From the NCBI GenBank assembly GCA_963969365.1, contig OZ017753.1, positions 62,001 to 126,000 on the forward strand: a stretch of 64,000 nt of DNA, given 5' to 3'. The first letter of the stretch is position 1; every line of letters begins with the position of its first letter. Source of the DNA: Asterochloris sp. CNOR1 (taxonomy: Eukaryota > Chlorophyta > Trebouxiophyceae > Trebouxiales > Trebouxiaceae). Below, piece by piece: positions 13,195-25,600 of the stretch. Below the pieces are notes generated by a model. That model saw only the letters and a list, made by a program, of their open reading frames with translations. It was not told the DNA's origin and made no database searches. A program made the position numbers and the translations under genes.

Positions 13195-16100
13195 AGCTGC
13201 TGAGCCTATTACCCCACCAGGGGCAACACCAGGCTGTTTGTTACTCCAGCCAGCTGCAGGTGAGGTGACAGCTTGTTGCAACGCTGCCCAACAGCACAGT
13301 TGGCAATGACAGTGCTGCTAGGGAGGGTGCCAGATCTGGATGCTGCTCAATCCCGAGTGGCAGAATTGACATTATCCTTATCAGGCCAAGACAGAAAGCA
13401 CAGCAAGCAAACAGACGCCTGAACATTTGCAGACTGGAACTAGAACTAGCAACTTGCATAATGGCTGAGGTGTATCTGTTGGGCATGGCCTCAAAGGTGC
13501 TTTGAATTTTTGCCAAGCAACTCTTTTGTACAAGACGTCTGGCAGTGACAGCTTTAAGGAGTTCCTGAAAACACTTGCTGGCAGCGTGCCAGATCTTCAC
13601 CTCAAGACAGGTGCATCTGGAAGTGTGCTCATGCTGCCAGGCCTCTATCTTGTCTCACAACGGAAAACTGTGTTGCAGACGCCATCAAGACCAAGATGGA
13701 GCAGATCCTCACCAAGGTGGAGGATATGCAGACCCATCAGGAGGAATTCTGCGGCTGATCGAACAGCAAAACTTTGTCAGCCCTGACATGGCAGTGCTCT
13801 GCAAAGGGTGATTGATGCTGTGTATGCTGGCAGTGACTTGCAACTGCAGGCTGTGCTGGAGCTTGCTGTGGGACAATGCCCAGAGATGTTCTCAGCAACC
13901 TCTTCCGGGTTCCATGGTGTGCAACGGGCCCTTGGAGACGACCTTGTCACTGTGCTTTGTAAAGTTGCTGAGTTCCACAGACACGCTGTCGGACTGGCCC
14001 CAGTGCGTCTGGTGAATGCCCTTGGAGGGTCTAGGCAAGTCACAATTCGTATTGGTCTTGGCATCAACCAATGCCTTGGCACCCTTGTTGTGAGTGCTTG
14101 TAGCATTCCTCTTTTGTTCCTCTATGCTAGGCCTTGTGCTTGTTCTGTAGGACAAGATGAGCAGAAGCAGCACACCATCTGCAAGCTTTGCACTGCACCT
14201 TGCAGCCATACCCCTGTCATCTCAGGCAAGCACATTGCGCTCAGCCTGGATATGCCTTTTCACCTCAGCAACATCGCCCTGGCAAGCTCTGCACTGCACC
14301 TTTCAGCTTATCAGGGCGATGCTGCTGTGATCAAAAGGCTCATTCAGGCTGAGCAAGATGTGAATGCCAAAGATGGCAGGGGCCACACTGCCAAACAGTG
14401 TGCAGCCCAGGCAAGCCAGAGGGATGCTGACTGAGAACTGATTGGCCACTGTGCCACCGGGTGTAGCATTAGGTGGCAAAACATGCACTTCAGCCATGCC
14501 CTGACATCTGTGTCCCTTGAACTGGCATTTCAGCCATGCTATTAGACACACAATGTAACACTTCTGTGGTCAACTTGCCGTATCATGCAAAAATCATGTG
14601 TGAGAGTGCAGGAAAGTATACCTTGATCTGTCAGTTCAAATCTTCACCATGGTTCTGATTCCAGGCAGACTATATCTGGCAATGTCTTTGTTCAGTGCAT
14701 GAGTTGGGAGGGCATCACGCCCAGATGAGCACACATGACCACACTCTCTGATGTCTCACAGCTGCACAGGCACCTGTGGGCAGCTGAGCCTCTTTGTTGG
14801 CAAACATGGTGTTGGCCTGGCTCTTTGGGAGTGGATATGGCTGTGGAGAACGTCACTGTCTTCACTGCAGGCCAATCCACTGAGAGGTATTGGTCGGGGG
14901 GCAAAGGGGGGAATTTGAGGAATTTGAGGAGCTGTCTACATGGCAGGTCAAGTCTATGGGGCAAGGGTGGGACGGGCTTTCGGGTAGGACTTGCAGCCAG
15001 ACTGTGTGCAGCCACACTGCAGCAATCGGTACTAGGGTTTGAGCCCGCCTGCAGGCCCCAAGAGGCACTGCTTTTTGCAGCTGACTGTTGCAGCACAGAG
15101 GTGTTGAGTGAAATTGGAGGGACTGCAGACGCATAGTTAAGGCTAAAAGCTGAGAAGTGCACTGGCCTCTGTATGATCTCCGCTCCACTCCTTGAGCACT
15201 CTTGCTGAGCTGGCGCCTCAGACAGTCTCTGCACAGACACTCTTGGCATCAGATGAACCTGGTTGTTTACCCGACACAACAAGTCCTAACATCATCAAAC
15301 GCAGGTTCAGCTGCAGAGCGCTGGCATCTGTGCACAGTGGACACGCACCGGAGGAACGCTCTGAGCTTACCTGCCTGCAACACAGCTTGGCGCAGCAGTG
15401 AGGGTGTGGCAGTAAATGTGGTACATAAGGCTCAGGGTAGCAGCTGGCTGTGAGAGCTGAGTGCCTCAGCACACAGGACAGCCCCCAGCAATGTACCACA
15501 CTCAATGTACCATGTCAAGTTGGCAAAGGGGCAAGGCGTGTGCAAGATGTGGACGGGGCTCCCATTCTGCCATGGAGGCTGTGTGGCTGGGGCACTGCAC
15601 ACCCATCTTTGCTGCCAGCTGCAGTGTGGCGCCGTGTATGCACTAAACGTCCAGCTGGTGCTTCGGCACCAGTTGTCCAGCAATTCCAGGCACCAGTAGC
15701 CCAGCATCCTGTCGACATGGCACTGCGCAGCTCCCTGGTGGGCCTGCTGGGTCCTCTGCCCAGATGCGAGCACACAGCAGGTTAGACAGACATAGCACCA
15801 GTGTCTGGGTTGACAGAACAGAGAAATGGCTGCCTTGATACCCATATCTAATTTGCTTAGACTCCAGCCAAGATAGTAGAGACAGAGAGCAGCAAGGGCT
15901 GCACTGTCAGCTCCAGCCTCCGCTGTTTGAGGTAGGCCTGTCTGCTGGGGTTCATCTTGCTGCCTGAGAGGTTGTACAGGGCTGTCCTGGCAGCTGTCTT
16001 CCTGAATCAGGCTGCACATTAGACCATTGATGAGTGCCCCTGCCATGCCTGCAACAGCTGACGCCTGACTGCTTTCCCGTCAGTGGGACCAATAAAACGC

Positions 16101-16439
16101 CTGCAGACTGCCTGCTTGCAGGTGCATTGCCACCATCCCTGGTGCCTTTATGGTGAGTTGATCCTCATGAAGCAGGTCCCTGTTGGCAGGTCTAGGCAAT
16201 GGGGACATTGACAAGGTGTCTGGCATAGTAGCGAAGTACAGCTCCATGCTGCCCAGCCATTGGGCATCCTTTTTGCCTCTCTCTGTACCAAAGCCTGGGG
16301 CTAGGCCACAGGAGGCTGGTTGAATGCCCGGCTTATGGGTCTGTCCATGACAGCTATAATCAATACAGGAGGAGGAGAGGCTTGGAAGTGATCTAGGGTT
16401 GCACACAGCCTCTCCTATCTGACAGCACGCTCACCCATC
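13195..16439. other. Gene-poor spacer between two divergent genes
   Basis: This 3.2-kb stretch lies between the divergent 5' ends of the ZNF598-like and peroxiredoxin-thioredoxin genes and should contain both promoters. Apart from the ankyrin-like fragment at 14269-14434, I found only weak coding hints: a coiled-coil-like segment near 13680-13745, and on the minus strand near 15510-15560 a short LicD-like peptide (GTLLGAV). No complete gene could be assembled. Confidence 0.45.
14269..14434 (+). pseudogene. Ankyrin-repeat fragment, probably decayed
   Basis: After an acceptor-like TTTTCACCTCAG the + strand reads SALHLSAYQGDAAVIKRLIQ and then DVNAKDGRGHTAKQ before a TGA at 14432-14434. This is one good ankyrin repeat (ALHLAA..G....V..L...GADVNAKD.. 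pattern) and part of a second. Upstream, near 13680-13800, a heptad-like segment (KTKMEQILTKVEDMQ) seems to continue only after a one-base frame change (LRLIEQQNFVSPDMAVL). That suggests the 3' remains of a coiled-coil plus ankyrin gene. I could not find a start codon or consistent exons. It might instead be a genuine small gene with undetected exons. Confidence 0.35.
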
Positions 16440-19400
16440 ATGGCAGGCAGGCGATTGCTGCATGCCATTCCCCGGGCCCTAGCTGCTTCGGCAGGAGCAG
16501 GTGAGACACTGCTCTCAAATATGTGATCTGACGATGAGAGGTTTAGTGGTGATCTGATGATGAGAGGTTCAGAGCATGCATGTACGAGTCCCATGTCATC
16601 TGAGCTGCCTCAGGATTAACAATCTGCTCTCATCAGCCTGACATGAGCCACTGGGTGATGTCACATGTAGGGCGCCTCACTGGAGTGGCAGGTCCACTGC
16701 TGGCGGCATCAGCTGTGTGCTCAGCGGCTGCTGTCCAGGCTGTAGCAGCGCCTGAAGTGCCACTGGGGAGCCGCCCATTTTCAGCTGGGATCATCTACCC
16801 ATCCCCAGAGGCTGTGGTTGGAGCACAGGTCAGCAGCAGTCAACCATCGCCAAGGTGTACACCTTGGGCCTGTCATGGCAGAGCTGCTGCATCTCTGCTG
16901 CCCGCAACATCAGCACTTGTCCGCATGTATCAGTGACATGAAACAGCCTGCAACCCCATTCAGTGCTCCACCGTACTGCCTCAACACTGGCCCAGAATTT
17001 GCAGCAAGCTGATAGCCCTCTTGCCCCTGCAGGCGCCAGACTTTGCAGCTTCAGCCATTGTGGACAATGAGATCGACACAGTCAAGTTGTCCGACTACAA
17101 GGGGAAGTGAGTGGCTTGGCTCAGCGCGAATGGGGGCATGTGGCTCCTGCATGACTCTGCCCCTGCCTGGCAAGCTCAGGGCTGCTTGACTGCAACTGCC
17201 AACATAGAGAAGGTGCCAGGGCAGGCTTCTACATGACCGAGAGCTTCTTCTTAGAAGCATGGCTGTGCTGATGGCACGCCTTGGATGGGCCCTGCAGTCT
17301 TGCTGGCAATTACTTGCATGCCGCAGGTCCCTGGCTGCTATGGATGTCATCCAGAGTGTCACTGATTGCTGCAGGTGGGTGATACTTTTCTTCTGGCCGA
17401 AGGACTTCACCTTTGTTTGGTGAGCCCCATAGGCTTTTGTGATGTGCATTTCTGACACTTGTGGGCTGCTTGTGGCTCGCAGCGTCAAGCCTGCCGGACA
17501 CAGCTCAGAGCCAACACAGATAACCAGCTCAGCGACATATCGTCAACCGGGACTGATAGTCGTCTGGATTGTCAGAAGATTGCGTGTATCAGAAAGGCCC
17601 TGAAGAAACCCCTTTGACAGCTACATTTGTGGGAGTGATGCACGCCTGGCTGCCTGCATTGGAGATCTAAGTGCTGTTACGCTTCAAGCTGTTGGTCGGC
17701 AGCTGTCTGAGGCGTGGCTTGCCAAACAATGACAGAACTTTGTTCTACTGCCTGCAGCCCAACTGAGATCATCGCCTTCTCAGACAGAGCCAAGGAGTTT
17801 GAAAAGCTGGGGTGCCAGCTGCTTGGTGAGCTGCTCGCTGTCTGGGAGCACTGGTGGTGGCTCAGTGCCATGCCTGGGGCAGCTGAAGCTCCAGTGCAAC
17901 ACGCACCCCTGCTCAAGCAAGGCAGGGGTCCCAGTGCCTGATGAGCGCTGAGGGCGGACCTGCAGAGACAATGCACCTGCCCTGCTGCTGCCTGCCATGC
18001 CGCACACAGCAAGCGGCCCAGCAGCAGAGGCCCCTGTGGCGCACATGCTGGTGTGGGATAGCATGACCTCACAGCAAGCAGCTGTTCAGCAAAATCAGTA
18101 AAAGTTACCCTATGGTGATGGTTCAAATGATGAGTGACAGCATGATGCATTGATTGCCTGCCGCTGGCTAGAGGCACACCTGGCTTCTTCAGCTGAAGCC
18201 TCAACTGTCCAGGAGAGGGAAAGGGCAGCTGGTCGCTCACCTCCTGCCCCAGGCCCTGCAGCACCACAGGCTTTGTCTGTAATGCCCAGACGCCCTGTCT
18301 CTCTGAAGTCTTCGACTTATGGTCATGCGGTTGACTCTGATGGGCCAGCAGATGTAGCCACACGCAAAGGTCCCAGTCCAAACTTCATGCTCCAGCTAAG
18401 CGAAGTTGTCCTCCTGTAGTTCCTGACATGTGACCATGTGGCACTGACTGTGCTGGGCCAGCAGTTTCCAGCCAAAGCGAATGCCCCGGTCCCAGAGTTT
18501 TGCAGCTCAAGCTGGGCTGAGTCTAATCCTACTGCATTGCTCAGTTGTGCCTGTTTCTGCTGCAGGTGGGAGCACCGACACTGAGGAGACCCACCTGGCC
18601 TGGATCAAGACGCCCCGCAAAAAGGGTGGACTGGGCAACATTAAGATTCCCCTGATTGCTGATACCACAAAGGTATGCAGGCCTGGCCTGGCATAGGCTG
18701 CCTTTGAGGTCCCTGTACAGGTCAGTACTGACAGCAGGTAGGCGCGCAGGCTGGCCAGACACAGCGGCCGATGCAATCCCTGCTAGGTGTTGAAATCTAC
18801 ATAGGACTCTGCCAACACCAAAAGGTGCCTGGCCAGCGGGGTGCTGGCTGCCTTTGCAGTCCATGCGTCATTGTTGACAGAACCCTACATAGGATCATGC
18901 CAACACCAGAAGGTGCCTGGTTAGCAGGGTGCAGGCTGCCACTGTGGTCCCAATGCAGGTCAATGTCGGCAGCGCAGAGGTGTGCAGGCTGCGCATGTGC
19001 CAGGCACTCTGGCATGCTGTGCTGAATGACCTTGATCTCTGAGTGTGGCATTGAGACAACAAGGGTCCAAGCTGTTGCATGTGCCTGTAGCTGAGGTTTA
19101 GGGTTTAGGGTTTAGGGTGGGCAGATGTCTCATCAGTGACAGAGCTGCGATAGGGCGACTGAAGGGCTGCGCACCAATTCACAAATCCTTTCTGTGGCAA
19201 ACGAACCAGTTTGACATGGTATGATGTGTTGGTACCCTGCAGGTGATTGCGGCAAAGTATGGTGTGCTCAAGAAAGACTTGGGCGTGGCGCTACGTGGCC
19301 TGTTTGTGATCAACCCAGGTATAGCCCCAAATGTGCAGCTTGCACACCGCAGATGCCCCTGCCAGCGACTTCACAGCCGTTTAGTCTGCAGCGGCGACTG

Positions 19401-22400
19401 CGTTGAGCTCGGCTCCGTGCTTACCTGTCCTTTGCATGTAACCTGTCACTCCTTATGCCGACCATCCTCCCCCGCTTTCCCCTGGGCCGGGCATCAGCCC
19501 AGCAGGGATTCAGAGCAATCGATGTCTGATGTGCACAGAGCTGCTGTACACGAGTCCAGATGGTCTCTGTTACAGCGAGATGCCTCCCAGGCGCTGCTGT
19601 CGACCTAGCAGACAAGGGTCTTGAGCTCTGCCCCACAGCCCTGTGAAAGGCGCTCTGCGTGACCAGTGGCCCTTGCCTGCAGACGGCGACATTGAGCACA
19701 TCACCATCAACAATTTGGGCATTGGCAGGTGAGCCCTGCTCTGCACTGGGTCAAGGGTTAGAATTTCGTGTCCCTGCTCCTATCCTGCTATGGTGCAGGT
19801 CTCAGACGCACAACCTGAGATGCTGCATGACACGATAAGGCCGCAGCCTTCACCCCAGCAGCTTCAGCTCTAGGAAGCTGAACAGAGCCTCCCTCTGAGC
19901 TGTGCAGTCGGCGGTGCTTGAGGTTCCTGTGCTCTACCTGCCTGGTCGGCATAAGAGGCTGCCCGACCAGATAAGCCTGCCAGACATGTCGCGCGACTGT
20001 CTGTGTCGCAGTGCACCTTCTTTCCCCCTCTCTGCAGCCTGCTTCATGACCAGATGGGCCTGCCAGCTGTGCATCTTCACCAAGAAACTCACAAACCCCT
20101 AATCCTGTGTGGTCTGCAACGTAGCCTTCCCCTCTCTGCAGGAACGTGGACGAGGCTCTGCGGCTCCTGCAGGCCGCGCAGTTTGTGCGGGAGCATGGAG
20201 AGGTGTGTTGCAGCCTTGGCTGCATTCGGGTCGGTTGCGGCACGGGTGCCTCTGTCCTGTCGCAGTGACAGCAGCCTTGGGGGGCAGCATGTGCTGCGTG
20301 TCTTTGCTGGCCAGGTGCTGCCGCGCCAGCCTCTACAGCCCAACAGCACAGCTGCGGTCAAAAGGACATGGGCCTTGCTGATCATGCACCCTGACCTGCA
20401 CAGCACGCTGTCAGCTGTATGTGCCCTTCTGACTAGCAGCCTCACGGGAGCTCCCTGCACTGCTGCACAGCACACAGGCTTTGCTGATGGGTACAAAGCT
20501 GACCTGTGCAGCATGCTGCTCGCAGGTGTGCCCTGCTGACTGGAAGCCTGGAGAGCAGTCCCTGAACCCAGCAGAGTCCGACAAGTACTTTGAGAGCGCA
20601 AAGGCGTCGCAGGACGTGGAGGAGACAAACCTCAAGGTGGGCACTGTTGGGGCACAGGTCTCACATATGTTTTTGGGCAGCTGGGCCTCTTGCTATGGCA
20701 AGTGGTGTCACACCTGCAGTCAAGCAGCTGGGCCTTTGCTAGGGCAGATGGTTCACGCCTGGACTGAAGCGGCTACACTGTCCAGCATCACAAAGGCTAG
20801 AAACTGTCACAGCCTTACAATCTCTCGAGGAGGCAGCCACGATGCTTGAAAGTGACACGGCCTTACAGGTTATAGAGGAGGCAGCCACCTGTGCTTGGTA
20901 GCATCACAGCGTTACAAACTCTAGACAGGGCAGCTCTGAAGCGATCTGGCTGCAAAGTAGGCAAGCTGGCCATCATAGCATGTGGAGGAGACAACACAAC
21001 TTTCAGCTCTGCAGTAACAGCTTTCTGATGCAGTGCTAGGGCATGAGCAACAACTTGGGTCGTGCAATCGTCGGGCACGCACTTGTGTTGCGTGAGGCGG
21101 GTGAGTTGCTTGTGTTCTGACTCATGCAGCCTTCACTTCAACCATAATGCGATGCGTCGGGACATCCAGCGCCCAAGCAGCCACTGAAAGCAGCGCTGTC
21201 CAAGGTACAGCCGGACAGTACGCATGGAGTCTTGCTTGCACAGGAGGCTCTCAACTACTTGTGGATCTGTAGTGCCTGCTCCACACAGGCTTTGGGCAAG
21301 CCTGCCATTGGTGATGCCAAAGGCATCACATGGCGCGCTCCGTATGCGCCAGACTGCCTCACACCCACTGCAGGTGCTGACCGACAAGAAGGACTTTGAG
21401 GCGCTGATGCAGAAGCCCGGCAAGGTGGTGGTCGACTACATGGCCAGCTGGTGAGTCACCCTTGTCTCTTTGCTCCCGTCTGCTCTGCACGATCATGCTG
21501 CTGCTCTGACGCCTAGTGTCATGGGGCTTGCCTCGGCTACCCCAGACTCAAGCCCCGCTTTCTGACAGCTGACCTCGTGACAGCCACGCCTGTTGCCTTC
21601 ACTGACCCATCAATGCTCTTCAGCTTCAGCTGCTCCATTTGTTGTCCTGCTCCAGCTGCTCTGGTTGTTATTGTTGTGCTCAAGCTGCTCAGACACCCAG
21701 CCAACATCACGCACCTTTGTCCCTTCTGAGCAGTGTTCATCCTTAATTGCAGGTGCGGCAAGTGCAAGATGATCAAGCCCACCGTGGAGAAGCTTCAGGA
21801 CAAGTACCCTGACATCACTTTTGCACAGTGAGCCTTCAGCCACCTCCAGAACTAATCCTTTGCCCCCCCCGGTCAGCCTTACAACACAACAGGCCCCGCT
21901 AGAAAAGCGCCACTTCAGCGCCTCGTCCCCATTATTGCATTTGCAGAACCTGTACTGGTGCATCACATGAGACTCTGCTGCACACTGCACAGCTCTGCTT
22001 GGCATTGCCATGCATGGCTGCATGCATGGCTGCTGCGACCATATGGCCGCAGCTGTGGCAAGCTCTGGCCCATCCTGGATATAGGGCGCCCTGCTGCCAC
22101 ATATTGGCTCCTGTGAGCTGCTGCTGTGTAGCTGTCCTGCAAAATGAGGTTGGCTGCAGGAGGTGTTGTGTCCTGCCTCATTTTGGTCTTGGCAGCCTCC
22201 CAATTGGCTCCCCATCATTGGCTGTGGCCCTTGCCTGACTCCAGCTACTGTTTGCAGGTTTGGCACTGACGAGGAAAAGTTGGAGGGCCTGGCAGCAGAC
22301 CTGGGCATCAAAACGCTGCCTGCCTTCCGTTTCTACAAGGATGGCAAGGATGCTGGCATCAAGGAGATTGTTGGCTACAAAAAGAAGCCCCTGACCGATG

Positions 22401-22426
22401 CAGTTGAGGAGTTCGTCAAGCAGTGA
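16440..22426 (+). CDS. 2-Cys peroxiredoxin fused to a C-terminal thioredoxin domain
   Basis: Thirteen exons agree in phase: 16440-16500, 16614-16828, 17033-17106, 17375-17419, 17758-17825, 18566-18672, 19243-19318, 19683-19728, 20142-20202, 20526-20636, 21374-21450, 21753-21827 and 22258-22426 (TGA), predicting 394 residues. Residues 1-92 are Arg/Ala-rich with few acidic residues, like an organelle targeting peptide. The typical 2-Cys peroxiredoxin domain follows: APDF, FTFVCPTE with peroxidatic Cys132 (codon split by an intron), THLAWI, GGLG, and EVCPADW with resolving Cys253, then KYF. From residue 289 comes a complete thioredoxin fold with DYMASWCGKCK (Cys315 and Cys318), KPTVEKL and the cis-proline region [13 protein letters not shown]. 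The exon 10 to 11 join is phase 0 with no stop. The enzyme would reduce peroxides, with the thioredoxin domain as likely electron donor in cis. GGLG and YF mark the hyperoxidation-sensitive type. Domain identities are firm; the fusion rests on splicing. Confidence 0.85.
18790..18960. repeat. Diverged tandem duplication in intron 6 of the peroxiredoxin-thioredoxin gene
   Basis: Two diverged copies of about 70 bp (around 18796-18866 and 18888-18958) share the words ACATAGGA, GCCAACACCA, AAGGTGCCTGG and GCAGGGTGC-like segments. A third, weaker copy may lie just upstream near 18700. No coding is apparent. Confidence 0.6.
19097..19117 (+). repeat. Interstitial telomere-type repeat (TTTAGGG)3
   Basis: Three perfect TTTAGGG units preceded by GG lie inside intron 6 of the peroxiredoxin-thioredoxin gene. 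TTTAGGG is the plant-type telomere unit also used by many green algae. The array is short and far from a chromosome end in this window, so it is an interstitial copy. Confidence 0.9.
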
Positions 22427-22600
22427 GCACCCAGACATAAAATGTCCATACAACCATGATACAGCAGCAATGGCGCAATGAGCTTTGTGGCCTTTGCTGA
22501 CTTCTGCCTGGTGGCAAGATGTGCAACCCAGGACTCCCACTCTCTTTCAAGTTTCAAGTTGACCAGAAGATGTACTGGCAGTTATTTACTGAGGATGGCA

Positions 22601-22605
22601 TGTAA
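22601..22605 (+). terminator. Candidate TGTAA polyadenylation signal of the peroxiredoxin-thioredoxin gene
   Basis: TGTAA lies 175 nt after the stop codon at 22426. TGTAA is the usual chlorophyte poly(A) signal. The convergent HOS1-like gene ends at 22682, so the two 3' UTRs must be close or overlap. Confidence 0.5.
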
Positions 22606-22681
22606 CATAAGTTCAGCCGTTCTACAGAGTCCATCTACACATACTCAAAGGTGAGGATGGCAGCCACTTAAATTCCGTTTG

Positions 22682-25600
22682 TCATCCTTTGAGCTTCTTG
22701 GAGTCTCGCCGGGGCCCGCCTCCCCTCCTGATGCCAGTAGCTGCTGGTAGAAAGAGTCCTGCAGCCCAGCGATGTCAACTTTAACTTCAAGGGTTGACAG
22801 GCACATGTGCCTTGCACTAGACCTGCTCTCCAGCAGTCATGAGTAAAGCATGACGGGGCTCAGCATGTCCCAGAGTACCGCAAACTCAAGCCACCAGCGG
22901 CCAGCAAGTGCCACTTTGAGCTCACCTGTAATTGCCTGCTGCTCACGCTGCGCCGACTGCACCAGTGTATTGAAGCTGGCGGCCCCAGCATCTGGCGCCT
23001 GCAGCTGATCGCTAGACCCAAACGTGAAGCGGGGCTGCTGCTCACTGGCAGGCTGGGCATCCATGTCGACTTCAGGCGGCTGCTGGTAGGTGTCCTCAGA
23101 TGGACTGCTCCAGGGAGGCTGCACGAGGGGAGCAGCGCTCTGGCTGGTGGGGCGGACAGCAATGGCAGGTGCCACCGACGTGGTAAGGCCATGGGCTGCC
23201 TCCTGCAGGGCACGATGGCGTCTACTGGGTGTAGTGGGTGAGTGATTTGACCAGCTGTGGGGGCAGCTATCAAACAGTCTGCCCTGATGAATGTGCGACA
23301 GGCTGGCCCGGCAGGGCACCATTGAGGCTACTGAGTCAAGTGTAAGAGCGCATCAGCCAGCATGGTAAGTGACCCACACTGCCTTTTGAGCAATGACAGA
23401 GTGCCCAATCCACTGATGGGCCCAGACTGGCCGAGAGCAGCATGTATGGCTGGGCTTTAAACCATGCTGTGGACCTGCTGCCACAGGCTGCTAGGCAGCA
23501 AGCACTGACATGTAATTGCCTGAATCGGTGTAAGCTGTGCTGCCTGTACACCCTGAGTGCAGCGCCTGTCCCTCGCTTCAACATGTGTGCTCGTGCTGAT
23601 GGCTGGCCTGCTCCCTCCCTCCAGCAGCACATGCAGGTCATTCTGTGTGATGCCTGTACCCCTGACACAGCCACCTGTTCCTTACCGTTGAATGCGTGCC
23701 AGTGCTGATGGCTGGCCTGCTCCCATCCTCTGGCAGCACTTGCAGGTTGCGCTGGACGCTGGGGACGAGGGCGGCAGCCGCCCCCATCAGCTGTTGCAGC
23801 TGCTGGAGCGCCTCACTGTGGCCTGCAGGAAGCGGGAGAGGCTGGGACCTCCAAGCTGGGCTGAGGCAAGAGATTAAAGGCTCATATTGTCTCAGCTGTG
23901 CAAACGGGCATGTAAAAATTAATGGTCTGCTGGCCGCTGGGCACAAGAGGGTCAGCAGCTACCATGAGGTTCTGCAGCCCCTGCAGCGCCTCACTATGGC
24001 CTACAGGGGAGGGGAGGGTGCGATGAAGCAGCATGAGGTGATTGGTGTGTGCAGGGCCGCGTGAAGTAAGGAATCTGTCACAGCATGGGCTGCAGCAGGT
24101 GCAACTGCTAAGCGCCCCACTGTGGCCTGCAGAAAGGGGATGGGCGTGGGGGTTCAACGGCGTGGTCCATTCTCTGTGCAGGCCCCTATAGGAAGTTGGC
24201 TCCAAACAGACGGGCAGCAGCAGCAGTGAACAGGTGCTGGGGCACGTTGCTGTGGCCTGCAGGGAGAGAGGGGCTCAACATGTTAAGACAAGCTGTGGCA
24301 AACACTCGCAACTGGCACTGCCCACCCTGAGCAGCGCCGCTCTGCTGAAGCTCCTGGTAGGCGTGCAGAGCCTCGACCAGGCGGCTGCGCTGCAAGAAGT
24401 AGAGGGGCAGCAGCAGAGCCACTCCACTGCCTTGCGCCGCCTTTCTGCGCAGCCAGCCGTGCACCACCTGCAGCCAGCGCTGTTGTGAGGGAGCGTGTGC
24501 ATGCCAGGTGGCTTGAACTTGTCTCAGAGCTCAGCTGCAGACCTGCCGCTACCCAATCATGCCTGCTGCGAGAGGAATGGCCCCTGCAGGCATGACCTGG
24601 GAATGAGTCATGCAGCACGGCATGAGTGAGTAGCGGCAAGGGGTGCCCACTGCCTGCCTGCAAGAGGAATGACACAAAGGCCTGCAGGGGCAGGGTCCGG
24701 CAGCCTATGCTGCAGGTGACCCTGCAGCATAGGCTGCCGGACCCTGCGCCTCTCTGGACAGCTCTGCAGCGTGCTGCAGAGCACTTGTGCAGCGCATGCT
24801 GCTTCTGGTCACCGAGGATGCATGCAAGTTTGGCACCCCCCACTGTGCCGTCACGGGGAAACTCATTCATCAGCCAGCCGAGTGGCTGCACAGGGGCGTC
24901 ATTTGACCACAACACCTGGCTGCAGACTGGCTGCACATGCAACAACCCATCTGCTCCTCCAGGCCATTGAAGGGGAAGGTCAGAGCTGCTGTCACCCACC
25001 CATCTTTGAGGCCCCGCAGTGCTCTCAAGGGAGACTCACTCAGCAGCCAGCCAAGTGGCTGCAGTGCACAACACCCAAGGGCAGATCAGCTGCACATGCA
25101 GGGAGCTACCTGCTCCTCCAGGCCATCAAATGGGAACGTCAGAGCTGCTGCCACCAGGCTGGGCTCGCCGCCTGTACGCTCCTTATCTCTGGCAGCCGCC
25201 CACTCCAGCATCGCCACCAGCAGGTCCTCCACCTGCTGCCTGCGCTCAGCAGGCGGCAACCGGCTGCAGCGCTGGCGCACCTGCAGGTGCAGAGGTGCAG
25301 CTGAGATGAGCCTGGAGAACTGATAATGTGAGCTGCATTGAGCAGACGGCAGCGGGCTGCAGCGCTGGCACACCTGCAGGTGCAGAGGTGCAGGTGTATT
25401 GAGCTTGGAGAACTGATGATGGGAGCAGCACTTAGCGGGCGGCAGCGGGCTGCAGCGCTGGCGCACCTACAGGTGCAGAGGTGCAGCTGAGATGAGCCTG
25501 GAAAAGTGATAATGTCAGCTCGATGGTAGCTAGGGCGAGCTTTAACAGAGGCAGCTGGCTGCGCTGCTGGGGTGCCTGCAGGCGCACATGAGCAGCTTGA

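Noticed and set aside
15400-15453. VHKAQGSS on the plus strand resembling a helicase motif
   Set aside because: The match is only a few residues, ends at a stop at once, and no other helicase motif lies upstream.
24880-25060. Two possible micro-exons reading PLGWLL or PLGWLM on the minus strand
   Set aside because: Alignment with HOS1 joins exon 25110 directly to exon 24467, both in phase 0. The two segments are tandem copies in the intron, and using one would shift the frame.
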